From NCBI GenBank assembly GCA_950022655.1, contig OX465584.1:57339789-57403788 (forward strand): a stretch of DNA of 64,000 bases. The letters are read 5' to 3'. This DNA is from Alentia gelatinosa (taxonomy: Eukaryota > Annelida > Polychaeta > Phyllodocida > Polynoidae). A program made the translations under genes and the position numbers. Of this stretch, positions 52,591 to 63,117 are shown in pieces. The notes under the pieces were generated by a model. That model was not told where the DNA came from and made no database searches. It worked only from the letters and a program-made list of their open reading frames with translations. Every line of letters begins with the position of its first letter. The stretch's first letter is position 1.

Positions 52591-53095
52591 ATGTGGTGTG
52601 GTGTACAGCCACCTTTCTCCTTCACCCCCAGTAGTGGTAGATTTACTGCTATATCAAGGACCAGTCCTTCTCATACCATATCTATCTGGTGCGGTGTACA
52701 GCCACCTTTCTCCTTCAACCCCAGCAGTGGTTGATTTACTGTTATATCAAAGGCCAATCCTTCTCATACCATGTCTATGTGGTGTGGGAAGTAAAAAAAC
52801 TCTCACCTAGGTAAATGGGTAGGATCAAGATTTCTACCTGAATTCATCACATAGATTCGATCACCACCCTTGGGATGTTTAGACAGCCCAGACTCGTTAA
52901 TACAATGCCCTAGATTGTTCTAGCATTCTAATCTGTCAAAAAGAGAACACTCTTGCAATCACACCTACAGTTCACACTCTAGGTGTGATTGCTGTATGTC
53001 TGAGTATCACCAACCTTGTGGTGTAAAAGAACCTTGAGTCTGGTAAGGTCCTATACTTGTGACTGGACGTTAAATCAAACCAAACAAACTGCGGA
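52591..53095 (+). repeat. SINE with internal duplication and inserted element R
   Basis: The block gtgtacagccacctttctcc to ctcataccat is present twice (from 52610 and 52692). Element R sits at 52873-53005 between atcaccacccttg and atcaccaaccttg. The tail is type A (gactggacgttaaatcaaac). Confidence 0.85.
52873..53005 (+). mobile_element. Element R with 13-bp target duplication
   Basis: 133 bp, flanked by 52860-52872 and 53006-53018, which agree at 12 of 13 bases. The sister copy is at 9778-9905. Inside, caatcacacctacagttcac + actctaggtgtgattg forms a hairpin. Confidence 0.8.
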
Positions 53096-53524
53096 GGGTG
53101 TTTATATTTGATTCGTGTTTCCAGGGATGTCTGAGGGCAGTTTCTCACACGTAAGACACCTGAATGAAACGTAGTAGGTACTTGTAGAACAGGAAGCTGT
53201 CAAATGCTAACTCACAACTTTGTAACACGTCTAGGATCTGGTATTTAAGGAGGGGCAAGTTCTCGTTAAAAGGAAGTATTCTTGACCACTTGAGTCCCTC
53301 TGAGTTTCTGAGATGTGTGAACACTGGGGTACCGGGAAGTGTTTCTATTCTCTTCCTGAAACATGGTTCACGTCTAAATAGAAGAACACTGGAGTTTTCC
53401 GGCGATTTCTTTTGTCTAGATGTATATCTTTGTCTTGAAAAAGAATAAAAAGTGCACCTGAGCTACTATAGATGTGTTTTCAAGTGTATTTATAGGAAAT
53501 CTTTAAAAATAAATGTCCAATGTC
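53096..53524 (+). other. Unassigned intronic sequence
   Basis: Nothing recognised. Confidence 0.5.
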
Positions 53525-53606
53525 CAACTCGGTAAGGCTTGGGAAATTACTGCCCGCGGCTACGCCTTGGACAGTAATTTTCCCAAGCCTTACCTCGTAA
53601 CTTTGA
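53525..53606 (+). repeat. Isolated hairpin
   Basis: ggtaaggcttgggaaattac + tgcc is answered by ggacagtaattttcccaagc + cttacc. The loop is cgcggctacgcctt. It resembles the first stem of the two-module elements. Confidence 0.6.
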
Positions 53607-53642
53607 CTTATTCTCACCGGAACAAAGTTTCCCTCTATTCCG

Positions 53643-53696
53643 TCTAATTGAACAAATTGGACGTTAAACTAAACAAACAAACAAACAAACAAACAA
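53643..53696 (+). repeat. SINE tail only
   Basis: ctaattgaacaaattggacg + ttaaactaaacaaac repeated. Type B tail without a body. Confidence 0.8.
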
Positions 53697-54299
53697 GGTG
53701 ATAGTTTTGGTAGGAAAGTACGCGCCAGGTCAACACATGCGTTGGTGGCACATCCATGTAGGGGCTCCCTTGTGTTAAATTTACAAATGAACCCGGCGGC
53801 TGTGTTGTATTGGTCTGGCAGGTGCCAAAGGGCGAGCCCAGCGACTGGCCACAATATGGTTTATTCATCGGAATCCAGACACTTTCCTATGAATGTATTC
53901 CCCTGGCTTAATCTCTGCCACCTTCGAGCTTCCGTCTGGAAGGAAGGTGTAAGCTCGCGCTGTCAGTTCCCCTGTGCCACTTCCTTGCTGCTTCTTTGAG
54001 TGTGCTTATAAATACATCGTTTTTTTGTGTGTTTTTTTAAAACTTTTTAGATATTTCAGATACTTCTCCTGATGTTTGGGACTGGGATGGGTCCCCGGGA
54101 AGTTATTCTCGGTTGTATTTAACAAGGAATTGGTTTTAGGTGTGGATCTCTTCAAACCATCCCACAAGATGGACTGTCTGTGGTATTTAGAAACCCACTT
54201 GATGTAATTGCTCAGGGGAGGAATCTTTCTTATCGAGGGTTATAAGTGGTCTTGTGTTTTTTTTTATCCTCCGAACTAGCCTTGGCTTTATCAAAAAGT
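53697..54299 (+). other. Unassigned intronic sequence
   Basis: Nothing recognised. Confidence 0.5.
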
Positions 54300-54830
54300 A
54301 CTTAGAAGAAAACTCATGAGATGAAAATAACTTGGTCTGTTCTCTACCGAGTTTGACTTCGGAATAATTCACAAAGTGAAGCTGAGTGAATTACGTAGCA
54401 GTTAAACTAAGTGGAGTGACTAATGTCAAAGTTTGAGGGTCTAAGACAGCGAGATTATTGTTCCCGATTATTATCGTCGATCGGGTCGGTGGGAATCGGT
54501 GATAGATGTCGCTGTCTGATAGGCTTTAAGCCTATAAAGAAAAATACCGTACAGGTTTAGCCATAGAAATAACGTTAGAAAAAAAAAATTCAACGATCAC
54601 CCCGGTAAAGTGACAATACTACGCCATGGTCGTGGCGTAGTAAATACGAGATGACGTCAGAGGCGATTGACCAATCAGCGGCCAGCATTTCAGAGAGAAG
54701 ACAAGACTAGATAAGAGATTTAAACGTCGGCAACAGTGAAAGGGTGAGATAAATTCAGAACCGCACTCAAACCGTATGAATTCGCCGAGTGACGATTAGG
54801 GCACATCCAAACGAGTGTAGTATTGTGTAT
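54300..54830 (+). mobile_element. Family D fragments
   Basis: Bases 54308-54430 form a hairpin (actcatgagatgaaaataac ... with loop ataattcacaaagtgaagct), close to 2254-2350. Bases 54735-54800 carry aagggtgagataaattcaga. The piece between (gacaatactacgccatggtc) is not assigned. Confidence 0.55.
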
Positions 54831-55361
54831 TTATACGATTCCCGATGCTGTTCTATATAAATCCCACCACTCCTCCCCAAACAAGCTGGATTCCTCTGAG
54901 TTCGATGAATAAGCTGTCGTGGGTCCCCTGCCACGGGGGTGAAGCCATCTTCCTACCTTTATCTGTATCACTTTCAATCTCTCCCCCTTTTTCTATGCCT
55001 TTGTAGGCACAAAGGTATTGAACTTTCAGCAACAAAATATCTTGAACCGAGGTTTTAAGCTGGTATGAGAAAGAAAAGCTTTATCGGGCACCATTATGAT
55101 GACTGAGGAGATTTTACCAAATGGTCCTCCGCACCAGCAGAGGCGCTGCTTATGAGGTAGGACTTAAATTTCATACAAAACAAAAGCGGTGCGTTTTATC
55201 CTTTTCCATCTGGCAAGAATTCGCTTTATTTTTCATGTCCCCATTGCCCATCCCAGAATGCATCTCACTGTCACGTGGGTGTGGCGCAAGGAGTTGTGGG
55301 AAGCCTCGATGTGGGTTCCGGAAGTCGATTGTTTAAGAGACTCTCATGTTGGGGGGGGGGG
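54831..55361 (+). other. Unassigned intronic sequence
   Basis: Bases 55134-55150 (accagcagaggcgctgc) are weakly CTCF-like. Nothing else recognised. Confidence 0.45.
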
Positions 55362-55628
55362 GGTAGCTCAGTCGTTAGGGCACTGGACTTGTAATCCCAA
55401 GGTTGTAGGACTTTGTGGGTTGAAGTCCCACCCCTAGCAGTAGTAGGTACACTGCTATGTGGTGTGGGAAGTAAAAGAACTCTCACTTCGGTAAATGTGT
55501 AGGGGTGAGATTTCTACCTGAATTTATCACATAGATTCGAGCACCACCCTTGTGATGTAAAAGAACCTTGAGAAAGTCTGGTAAGAACCTTTAATGGTTG
55601 ACTGGACGTTTAATCAAATAAAAAAAAC
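55362..55628 (+). repeat. tRNA-derived SINE
   Basis: A G-run, then gggtagctcagtcgttaggg, actggacttgtaatcccaag, gtgggttgaagtcccacc (B-box), the body, and the type A tail actggacgtttaatcaaata. Confidence 0.85.
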
Positions 55629-55830
55629 TATCCATCCATAAGAGAGATGGCAGTTTTCCTATTTTCCAAGGAAATCCTAGTTTTCATTTTTATTTTATCA
55701 AATCTTTTTTCTTGTGCAAAACCACGAGAATAAATCATGCCTCGTTCGCACCAATAAAGAGTGGTTCAAACCTCCCCACACACCAAGTCGCCATTCCCTA
55801 GAGAATGAGGATGTGTTTTCAATATAAATG
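55629..55830 (+). mobile_element. hAT-like MITE, left part
   Basis: agagatggcagttttcctat, ccaaggaaatcctagttttc, ttcgcaccaataaagagtgg. The right end is not found nearby. Confidence 0.55.
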
Positions 55831-56566
55831 TGTGCATGATTTTCAGGGTTTACCCTGACAAGCTGCCAATAGATAATGCATTGATGAAAATCCCTGAAAT
55901 CTCTGGGCAGTTACCAAACTTACACCAAAAACCAACTTCATACTACAATCTCCCATGTACATTTTGGTTTAACATCTATAGGACATGAAAGGTAGGGCTC
56001 TGCTTGGAGGGCACAGGCTGTAGTACCAGTCCTACTCACCAGGAGGCACAGTTCTCATCGTTTTTGAGTTCCCAGTAAGCTTGTTCATTGTATTCCGTCA
56101 GCGGGTGGGGTGCTTTCCCAGCAAATAACTTCAGGGCTTTTCTTCAAGGGCTGCTGACATCCCTGTAGGAATGGATGAGAATTTAAAAAAAAAGAAAAAA
56201 AGAAGAAGCTTGGAGCGGGAGAGATGTTTGCGATGTGCACTTTCTGCACTTGCAGAATCAGGCCCCTGATTTCTGTGGCTTAATTTGTTATTCTGCTTGT
56301 CCGTTGCCTCTGACAAACAGATTCTCCATGATATGACCTTACCTGCTGCCAAGGATTGGACCTCCGCAAAAATCCACCTTTGCTTTAATGTTAAAATGAG
56401 TTTAGGAACACACGGTTTAAAGCCTGGATCTGGACCACGCCTAGATTTTAAAATAATGTACTTCCTGCTCATGTTATAACTTGTTTTATAAATGCAGCTA
56501 TAATTTCAGTAATTAGAGGACTCCCATTAATCAAAATACATCATTATTGAATATCATCCTGTGGGG
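55831..56566 (+). other. Unassigned; one short CATCCCTG end
   Basis: agggctgctgacatccctgt at 56146-56165. No exon recognised. Confidence 0.45.
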
Positions 56567-56616
56567 TAAGTCTAATTGGACAAATTGGACGTTAAACCAC
56601 ACAAACAAACAAACAA
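56567..56616 (+). repeat. SINE tail only
   Basis: taagtctaattggacaaatt + ggacgttaaaccacac + (AAAC)n. Confidence 0.75.
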
Positions 56617-56737
56617 TCATCCTGTGGGTAAGGCTTTGAACATTGCCAGCTGCAATCTATTCACGGATTCAATTTATCATTCAACGAGTGGCGAAACCTC
56701 ATCTGAAAAGAAATTCTCTTTGCCTTTAGAGAGAGCA

Positions 56738-57086
56738 GGCAGTAGACTGGCTCCAGTCCCTGCATCCTATGGCTACCCTCCCCGCTGGGATACAGGGACT
56801 GGTACAATCAGTAATAGTGTTGAGTTTCTGGCGCTGTATAGCTCCAGTATTCCCAACACTCTCCATACAGATATCCTGGTTATTGGACAGGATATCTGCT
56901 TGGAGATTGATACCCTCTCACTTTGATCTCAATCGGGCCTCAGTCAGGAGTAGGCGAATTTTATTGTTATGACAACACAGGCGGACAGATACAGGAGGTT
57001 CTGTTCCTACTGGACAAGTCTTTGACTTATGGGCCAGTCAGAGAAGGATTCATACTATAATGAACTTTATTCTGATTGTGTTTGAT
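56738..57086 (+). mobile_element. Element P copy 2, left piece
   Basis: agactggctccagtccctgc, gctgggatacagggactggt, tagctccagtattcccaaca and gacaagtctttgacttatgg + gccagtcagag. It continues at 57461. Confidence 0.7.
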
Positions 57087-57460
57087 AGCAATTACCAATC
57101 TGTTCACCCTCTTGGCTGCCTTGCATCCTCATGGTGCAGACCGGATATGCTTGCACGCAAACAAAAGCGATTGGGGTGGGGAGTTAGCTCAGTGGTAAAT
57201 GTCACTGGACTTTGTTGATTGGAGTCCCAATGCAGCCACTTTTCTCCTTCAACCCCCGCAGTGGTAGATTTACTGCTATAGCAAAGGCCAATCCTTCTCA
57301 TACCATGTCTATGTGGTGTGGAAAGTAAAAGAACTCTCACTTTGGTATACGTGTAGGGGTGAGATTTCTACCTACATTCATCTCATAGATTTGGTCAAAC
57401 CCAAAGTAAGTCCAATTGAACAAATTAGACATTAAACTACCCTAGCAAACAAACAAACAA
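57087..57460 (+). repeat. SINE nested in element P
   Basis: 5' module (agcaattaccaatctgttca), head ggggagttagctcagtggta, B-box-like gattggagtcccaatgcagc, body, and type B tail attagacattaaactaccc + AAAC. It splits element P between tgtgtttgat and aatgttcataatc. Confidence 0.85.
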
Positions 57461-57505
57461 CAATAAATGTTCATAATCAAAGACTCGAGCAAGTCTAAGC
57501 AGGCG
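57461..57505 (+). mobile_element. Element P copy 2, right piece
   Basis: aatgttcataatcaaagact + cgagcaagtct matches the end of the copy at 60440-60472. Confidence 0.75.
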
Positions 57506-58019
57506 GCAGTGTGGGAGTGTTGAGTCTTTGTGGGCTTGTCTCAGCTGGGTACCTTGTTGTCGGTGTTTATCAATGGGATTACTCAACCGGCAATGGCCGA
57601 GAACTCGTCCCGGAGACGCAGTCAGTCCGACATCCGGTCACGTGCTCCTTCTACAAGACCTGGATGGCGCGTCTCTTGTCCGCGACTTCTCGGCGTTCAC
57701 GTAAGGGGGCGCTGCGCTCGGTGAGACGCGCATGCTTTATTCAGGCTGTGTTTCTTAAACCCTTTCCAGGCGAGCAGGTTTGTGGGTATCAGTGGCTACA
57801 GGGACCGAGATATCCCTGGGCTGTATGTGACTTGGGTGCGACATTGCCCTAAGGCATTTTGTAAAGTTTCTCTTTCATGTGACCTCAAAAAGCTTTTTTG
57901 TTGCCGAAATTTAATTTATTTTTTTTAAGTTTATAAAATATATAAATTTCCAAATACATCTTTCCATATTTTACACAAACTCTTAGAAGTTTTCCTGTAT
58001 TTCTTGAAAAATGCCTGAA
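57506..58019 (+). other. Unassigned; partly CpG-rich
   Basis: An open frame at 57511-57852 has no recognised similarity and no splice context, so I do not call it a gene. Confidence 0.4.
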
Positions 58020-58372
58020 TATATCATGAATGCCTGTAGGCATTTTCGCCCCCCCCCCCCCCCTGTAAATAATGCCTTTAGGCATGTTTACCCCCATGTA
58101 CATAATGCCTGTAGGCATGTTTGCCCCCTGTGTACATAATGCCTGTAGGCATTTTCGCCCCCATGTACATAATGCCTGTAGGCATTTTCGTCCCCCATGT
58201 ACATAATGCCTGTAGGCATTTTCGCCCCCCCCCCATGTACATAATGCCTGTAGGCATTTTCTCTGACCATGTACATAATGCCTGTATGCATTTTCTCTGT
58301 CCATGTACATAATGCCTGTATGAATTTTCTCTGCCCATGTACATAATGCCTGTAGGCATTTTCTCTGTTCAT
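58020..58372 (+). repeat. Minisatellite with TGCCTGTAGGCA palindrome
   Basis: About nine units of catgtacataatgcctgtag + gcattttcgcccc, 33-42 bp long, with the length set by the C-run. Later units change cgcccc to ctctg. Confidence 0.9.
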
Positions 58373-58984
58373 GCTCTACAGATTTTTTTCAGTGTATTTT
58401 AAGATTCTATTATTTGAGCTTCATGAAACAGGGTTTGCATTTAAAATTAAAACTACTAAATTTCCCAAGTTAGAGACACAATACTCATCCACCTCAAGGC
58501 AGGACCACAGTCTTTGCATCTCCTCACGGACTCTCATGCTGGGGCAGAGACCTACCTAATTTCCACACTTCATCGATCTCAGAAAATTCTACAGAAACGT
58601 GTGTGGAAGACCCAGGCAGCATCAGGGATCCTAGGCTCTGATTGGTCAAAATTCCCCTGCTAAACTCATGAAATGGAAGACCAATAGTAACTCAAGTTTG
58701 TGTGCAAACATTTTCCACTATAACTGGCATCCCTTGATTATAACAGAGCCGCTGGCCGAGTGAGAAGATGGTCCTGAGATCTCCATGTGCGTATTGTGAA
58801 TGTGGCACGCACTTTGAATATTTGCTTGGCACGTTTTTAGTTAGGGGTAAACAATGATCCTCTCCACTGAGATGGAGTAGCACTGAGACCAGCTGCGTGG
58901 GTGTGCGCGGAGTCGCTGATGTGAGTGACTCGTCCCCAACCCATACACCTCTCACATGCCCGAGAAACAAAGCTGTAATACTTT
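58373..58984 (+). other. Unassigned intronic sequence
   Basis: Nothing recognised. Confidence 0.5.
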
Positions 58985-59127
58985 TATTTTCATATTTATC
59001 TCACCTCTGGTAGTTTTCTCCCATAGGCTTAACATTGGGAACTCATTCTCCATACCTTTATACCACATGGATGTAGACCATGGAGAGTGGACTGCAATAC
59101 TTGTATGAGCATTGAGAACGAGTTCCC
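58985..59127 (+). mobile_element. Family D second module, broken by a SINE
   Basis: catatttatctcacctctgg, cccataggcttaacattggg and acgagttcccaatgcc. The remaining end (aaagctatggggacaaaaat + accagggctgagataaat) appears at 59555-59590 after the SINE. Confidence 0.7.
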
Positions 59128-59535
59128 AATGCCAATCTTTCTCATACCATGTCTATGTGGTATGGGAAGTAAAAGAACTCTCACCTCGGTAAATGTGTAG
59201 TGGTGAGATTTCTACCTGAATTCATCACATAGATTAGATCACCACCCTCGTGGTGTAAAACTACCTTGAGAAAGTCTGGTAAGGACCTATAAAAGGGGTA
59301 TCCAGTATCACGATTTGAGCCTCCGACACACTACAATAGCCTTACGACAAGCGTTCCGATGAAAAAATGAAATTTTTATCAGAAGGAACGGTCTATCGTG
59401 AAAGCTAGACTCGTTCCTTCCGATAAAAATTTCTTTTTTTTTCATTTGAACGCTTGTCGTAAGGCTCTCGTAGTGTGTCGGAGGCTCAAATCGTGATAGT
59501 GGGATACGCCTTTTATGGTTGACTGAACATTACCA
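59128..59535 (+). repeat. SINE body and tail nested in family D, itself interrupted
   Basis: ccaatctttctcataccatg to gtctggtaaggacctata, then a palindromic MITE, then atggttgactgaacattacc. No tRNA head. Confidence 0.8.
59295..59513 (+). mobile_element. Palindromic MITE nested in the SINE
   Basis: aaaggggtatccagtatcac + gatttgagcctccgacacac at the left pairs with gtgtgtcggaggctcaaatc + gtgatagtgggatacgcctt at the right. The inner arms acgacaagcgttccgatgaa and their complement also pair. About 220 bp. A TA target is plausible. Confidence 0.85.
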
Positions 59536-59592
59536 AAGAAACTAACCCAACGTCAAAGCTATGGGGACAAAAATACCAGGGCTGAGATAAAT

Positions 59593-59842
59593 CGGCCAGA
59601 GCTGCTCTCAACTCATAGAGAAGATGCTCAATCTGCTCAGGCTCTAGTCTATGGGGATCTATGTCAAGTAGAGCTGGAGTAGCGAGCCCCTCTGAGGTGC
59701 TCCCGGGGGGTGGGGGGCGGCTGGACACGGGGGGAGTGGGAGGTGCAGGGATGTTCTCCCCAGGAGTCAATGTAGCGATGATACAAGGAGTCCCAAGGCC
59801 GCCCGGCCCAGCCGAGTGGTAATCCTTGTAGACACGGACCAA
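59593..59842 (-). pseudogene. Possible coding remnant, Pro-rich then helical
   Basis: On the - strand a frame reads PAPPTPPVSSRPPPPGSTSE, then PHRLEPEQIEHLLYELRAAL. The change from a proline-rich run to an amphipathic helix looks more protein-like than other frames here. It lies next to element P and might be a transposon gag-like remnant or a lost exon. Family not recognised. Confidence 0.25.
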
Positions 59843-59858
59843 TAGAAGGCCTGCCCTT

Positions 59859-60475
59859 AGACTGGCTCCAGTCCCTGCATCCTATAGACCCTCCAGAGGT
59901 TACTAAACTCCCTAATATCGCCCCGGGTAAGTACAGGATCCGCTGCTGACTGGCTGGCCGCACCTTGGTCGCCTGTATTCTGATGGACAATGATTTTCTG
60001 ATTTATAACCGGAGAAACCGGATATAATTTGAAATGTTTATGTAGAAATAACTGAAATTTCCATTTCTGGCATTGGATTTCCAATTTGTAGATTTAGAAA
60101 AACTGTTAAACTGCAATAAATGCGGTCAAGGGTCTATGACCATACAAAGACAGCAACCAGCGAACACCGGATCCTGTAAATAGACTGAATTATGGGATAC
60201 CCCAATAGGGTCTATAGCTATCCTCATCGCTGGGAAACAGGCACTGGTACAATCGGTAATGGTGTTGGATTTCTGGTGCTGCTTAGCTCCAGTATTCCCA
60301 ACACTCTATTCACAGCAGTAATCCTGGCTACAGGTCAGGAGGTTCTGTTCCTATTGGACAAGTCTTTGATTCATGGGCCAGTCAGAGGAGGATACATACC
60401 ATAATGAACTTAATTCTGATTGTGTCTAATCATTTAATGAATGTTCATAATCAAAGATTTGAGCAAGTCTAGCCT
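59859..60475 (+). mobile_element. Element P copy 3, interrupted by element Q
   Basis: agactggctccagtccctgc + atcctata (59862-59886), then resumes at tatagctatcctcatcgctg (60213) and ends aatcaaagatttgagcaagt. Confidence 0.75.
59887..60212 (+). mobile_element. Element Q with TATA target duplication
   Basis: It starts gaccctccagagg and ends ccccaatagggtc (inverted GACCCT). TATA lies at 59883-59886 and 60213-60216. The sister copy is at 10139-10371. 326 bp. Confidence 0.75.
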
Positions 60476-60597
60476 GCCCCGTGTGGTGCCCTCTGTCGTC
60501 AGGTCAATACACCACCACACTGAGTAGCTCAACCTTTCTCGCTCAAAGCACTGCCGGCCAGGGTCAATAAACGGGCTTAGTTTTAGCCAAGCTAATT

Positions 60598-60680
60598 AGT
60601 AGAAACCAAACGAGAGTCAGCCTTGTCAATGTTTATGCCACAATGGGCAGGATGTGTATTACTACACGAGGATATAAATG
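60598..60680 (+). mobile_element. Family C hairpin fragment
   Basis: agtagaaaccaaacgagagt, gccttgtcaatgtttatgcc and tgtattactacacgagg. Cut off at the hairpin centre. Confidence 0.7.
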
Positions 60681-60977
60681 TAGAAAGGGATAGATTAGTG
60701 CAACCAACCTAAGAATTTTTTTTTTTTCAAATGAAAAAAAAAAGAAGCAAATTATTAATGACCACCAAAATAAAAATAAAGCTAATGCTGTAATCAATTA
60801 TGTTGTGATAGAAATTGTTGCTAAAAGGAAAAAAACAACCCAACCTATGTCTACTCCTTGGGCTTACCTGGGTGTACAAAATGCCCGCCTCGACACTGCC
60901 CACTCTGTCTGTAGAGGTGGGGCTCCAGATGCTGTGACCTCAGGGGGCCGTTGAATGTTTTTGGACCGTGAGAAGGA
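60681..60977 (+). other. Unassigned intronic sequence
   Basis: Nothing recognised. Confidence 0.5.
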
Positions 60978-61372
60978 TAATTAGTAGAAACCAAACGAGA
61001 GTTAGCCTTGTCAATGTTTATGCCACGATGGGCAGGTTTTGTATTACTACACGAGGCGTTAGCCGAGTGTAGTGTGTAGCTGACCTGACCAGAGTGGCAT
61101 AAACATTGAGTTCGGTTTTGTATTTATCCTACACCATCTTACCGATATACAGAGAAAATGTTGTAATTATCCATGTCAGTCGCGAGTTGACACTCATCGG
61201 AGGATGGCCACATTTATCAATGCTGCCGGATCTACTTTCGTTATCTGGTCCCTGATTGGTCCATTTTTTCATTCACTTCGATGCATAAATAACACTTTAT
61301 TCAACGCTCCGTCAAATACATTAAGTCAATGTTAAACCTATGGCGTTTTTTTATTAGGGGCTAGGAGAAATA
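60978..61372 (+). mobile_element. Family C element, complete
   Basis: It starts ttagtagaaaccaaacgaga with the loop cacgaggcgttagccgagtg. Then come ttatcctacaccatctta, gctgccggatctactttcgt, the inner motif caatgttaaacctatggcgt and the end attaggggctaggagaaata. Confidence 0.85.
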
Positions 61373-61581
61373 ACGGAGATTGGAAGTATTAATTCCAAGC
61401 GCCCGTAATCAGCATGGCATTGTGTCGGGCGTTTTGGAATCAGTTTTCAGTTGGGGTCGTTTCTAGGGTTTCATTCTTGAAAAGATGCGGCGAAACTGTT
61501 TTTCTCTCCCGTGGGTCTCGTTACAGGAAACTGGGCCCTGTCAGTGGTCAGTGAAAGGAGAAGCAGAGAGAAATCCGTGTG

Positions 61582-62200
61582 CATACGATATGACAGACAC
61601 AAATGTGTAGTACAGTGAGGATAGGATCAATTCGCCAGTCCCTTGTATGCGTCAGATAGCCTTACAATCCACCTCAAATCAGTGGTTAAGGCACTGGACT
61701 TGTAATCCCAAGGTTGTGGGTTAGAGTCCCACTGCAGCCACTTTTCTTTATCCCGAGCAGTGGTGGATTTACTGCTATATCAAAAGCCAATCCGTCTTAT
61801 ACCATTCTATGTGGTTTGGGAAGTAAAAGAACTCTCACCTCTGTAAAAGTGTAGGGGTTGGATTTCTACCTAAATTCATCACATAGATACTATCCCCACC
61901 CTTGTGGTGTAAAAGAACCTTGATAAAGTCTGAGGAGAACCTACAATGGTTAACTGGACGTTAAATAAAACCAAACAAACAAAGATAAGTGAATTAAGTT
62001 GACCCGAATCGTCCCTGTGTCTCCTTAGCATACAGAAAAGTGGCTTCATGTACCATCCTAGATTATATAATGGGCCCCATGTGAATACGATATGATATGA
62101 ATATAACAGACACAAATGTGTAGTACAGAAAGGATAAGTGCAGCCCGACATACCTTCCATTGCGTTAGATAGCCTCACAAGTCCGCCTCGGATTATTTGA
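61582..62200 (+). repeat. Direct duplication flanking a SINE and a MITE L piece
   Basis: acagacacaaatgtgtagta + cag at 61592-61614 recurs at 62108-62130, and cgtcagatagccttacaatc at 61650 recurs as cgttagatagcctcacaagt at 62163. The SINE at 61675-61982 and MITE L text at 62003-62082 lie between them. Confidence 0.6.
61675..61982 (+). repeat. tRNA-derived SINE
   Basis: aaatcagtggttaaggcact, acttgtaatcccaaggttgt, B-box gggttagagtcccactgcag, body, and type A tail actggacgttaaataaaacc + AAAC. One of the better head-to-tail copies. Confidence 0.9.
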
Positions 62201-62359
62201 ATATTTCCAATTATACTCGCAATTATAGATATTAAATTTGTCTTCTAAAGTTATCCAGCCATGGTGTCTGTGAATACCGGATCCATTTCCAGAGATGTGG
62301 CCCAAACCCCTCTTTCTCAATGCGAGAAAAAAATGGGGGTGAGGGGTGAAATTATAGCC

Positions 62360-62612
62360 TTGTTGATTCGGGTCCCACTGCAGCCACTTTTCTCCTTCAC
62401 CCAACAGCAGTGGTAGATTTACTGCTATATCAAAGGCCGATCCTTCTCATACCATGTCTATGTGATGTTGGAAGTAAAAGAACTCTCACCTCAGTAAATG
62501 TGTAGGGGTAGGATTTCTTCCTACATTCATCTCATAGATTCGGTCAAATCCAAAGTAAGTCTAATTGAACAAATTGGACGTTAAACTACCCAAACAAACA
62601 ACAATTAATCAT
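62360..62612 (+). repeat. SINE, 5' truncated
   Basis: B-box gattcgggtcccactgcagc, body, type B tail attggacgttaaactaccc + AAAC. Very close to 47885-48127. Confidence 0.9.
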
Positions 62613-63117
62613 ACCCTTAATTCCTAAAGACCAGATTAGATATCATTGATAAGCAAACCTGGCAATAACACCTGTATGGCAAAAGAAAAAAAAATGTTTA
62701 CAGACTACATATTATGAACAGTCTTTACTGAGAGTAATTATCCAGTTACAAAAATCTATCAATGAATCTTACGAGATTAGAACTGTAATATGCCGCTGTT
62801 ATGTTTGGAATGCACTCTTGATATTTGAGGTATTGATGTTTACAGGAGAAAAACGTATACTTTCTGTTTGCTGTTAATTAGCTGACAAGCGTAGTATCAG
62901 CTAATTAGTATCTTCATATCGTGTACGTTTTTTAACGTGGGTAAGTGGATCACTGTGTCATATGCGTTCCCTCCCACGTCGTCTTTTTACGTTAGATATT
63001 TGTCATTTCCGTCGTTGCTAATTAATAGTGAACATTAAACGCCTCTGCACTCCATTGCGTGATTTCCAAACTTTTTTTAACATGTAGCAGTGATGTCTAT
63101 ATAAGTACAGTAGAACC
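62613..63117 (+). other. Unassigned; one short palindrome
   Basis: ttaattagctgacaagcgta + gtatcagctaattag at 62874-62910 is a perfect 11-bp-arm palindrome. Otherwise nothing recognised. Confidence 0.5.

Noticed and set aside
57511..57852. 113-residue open frame as a gene
   Set aside because: No recognisable domain, no splice partner, and it starts at the edge of element P.
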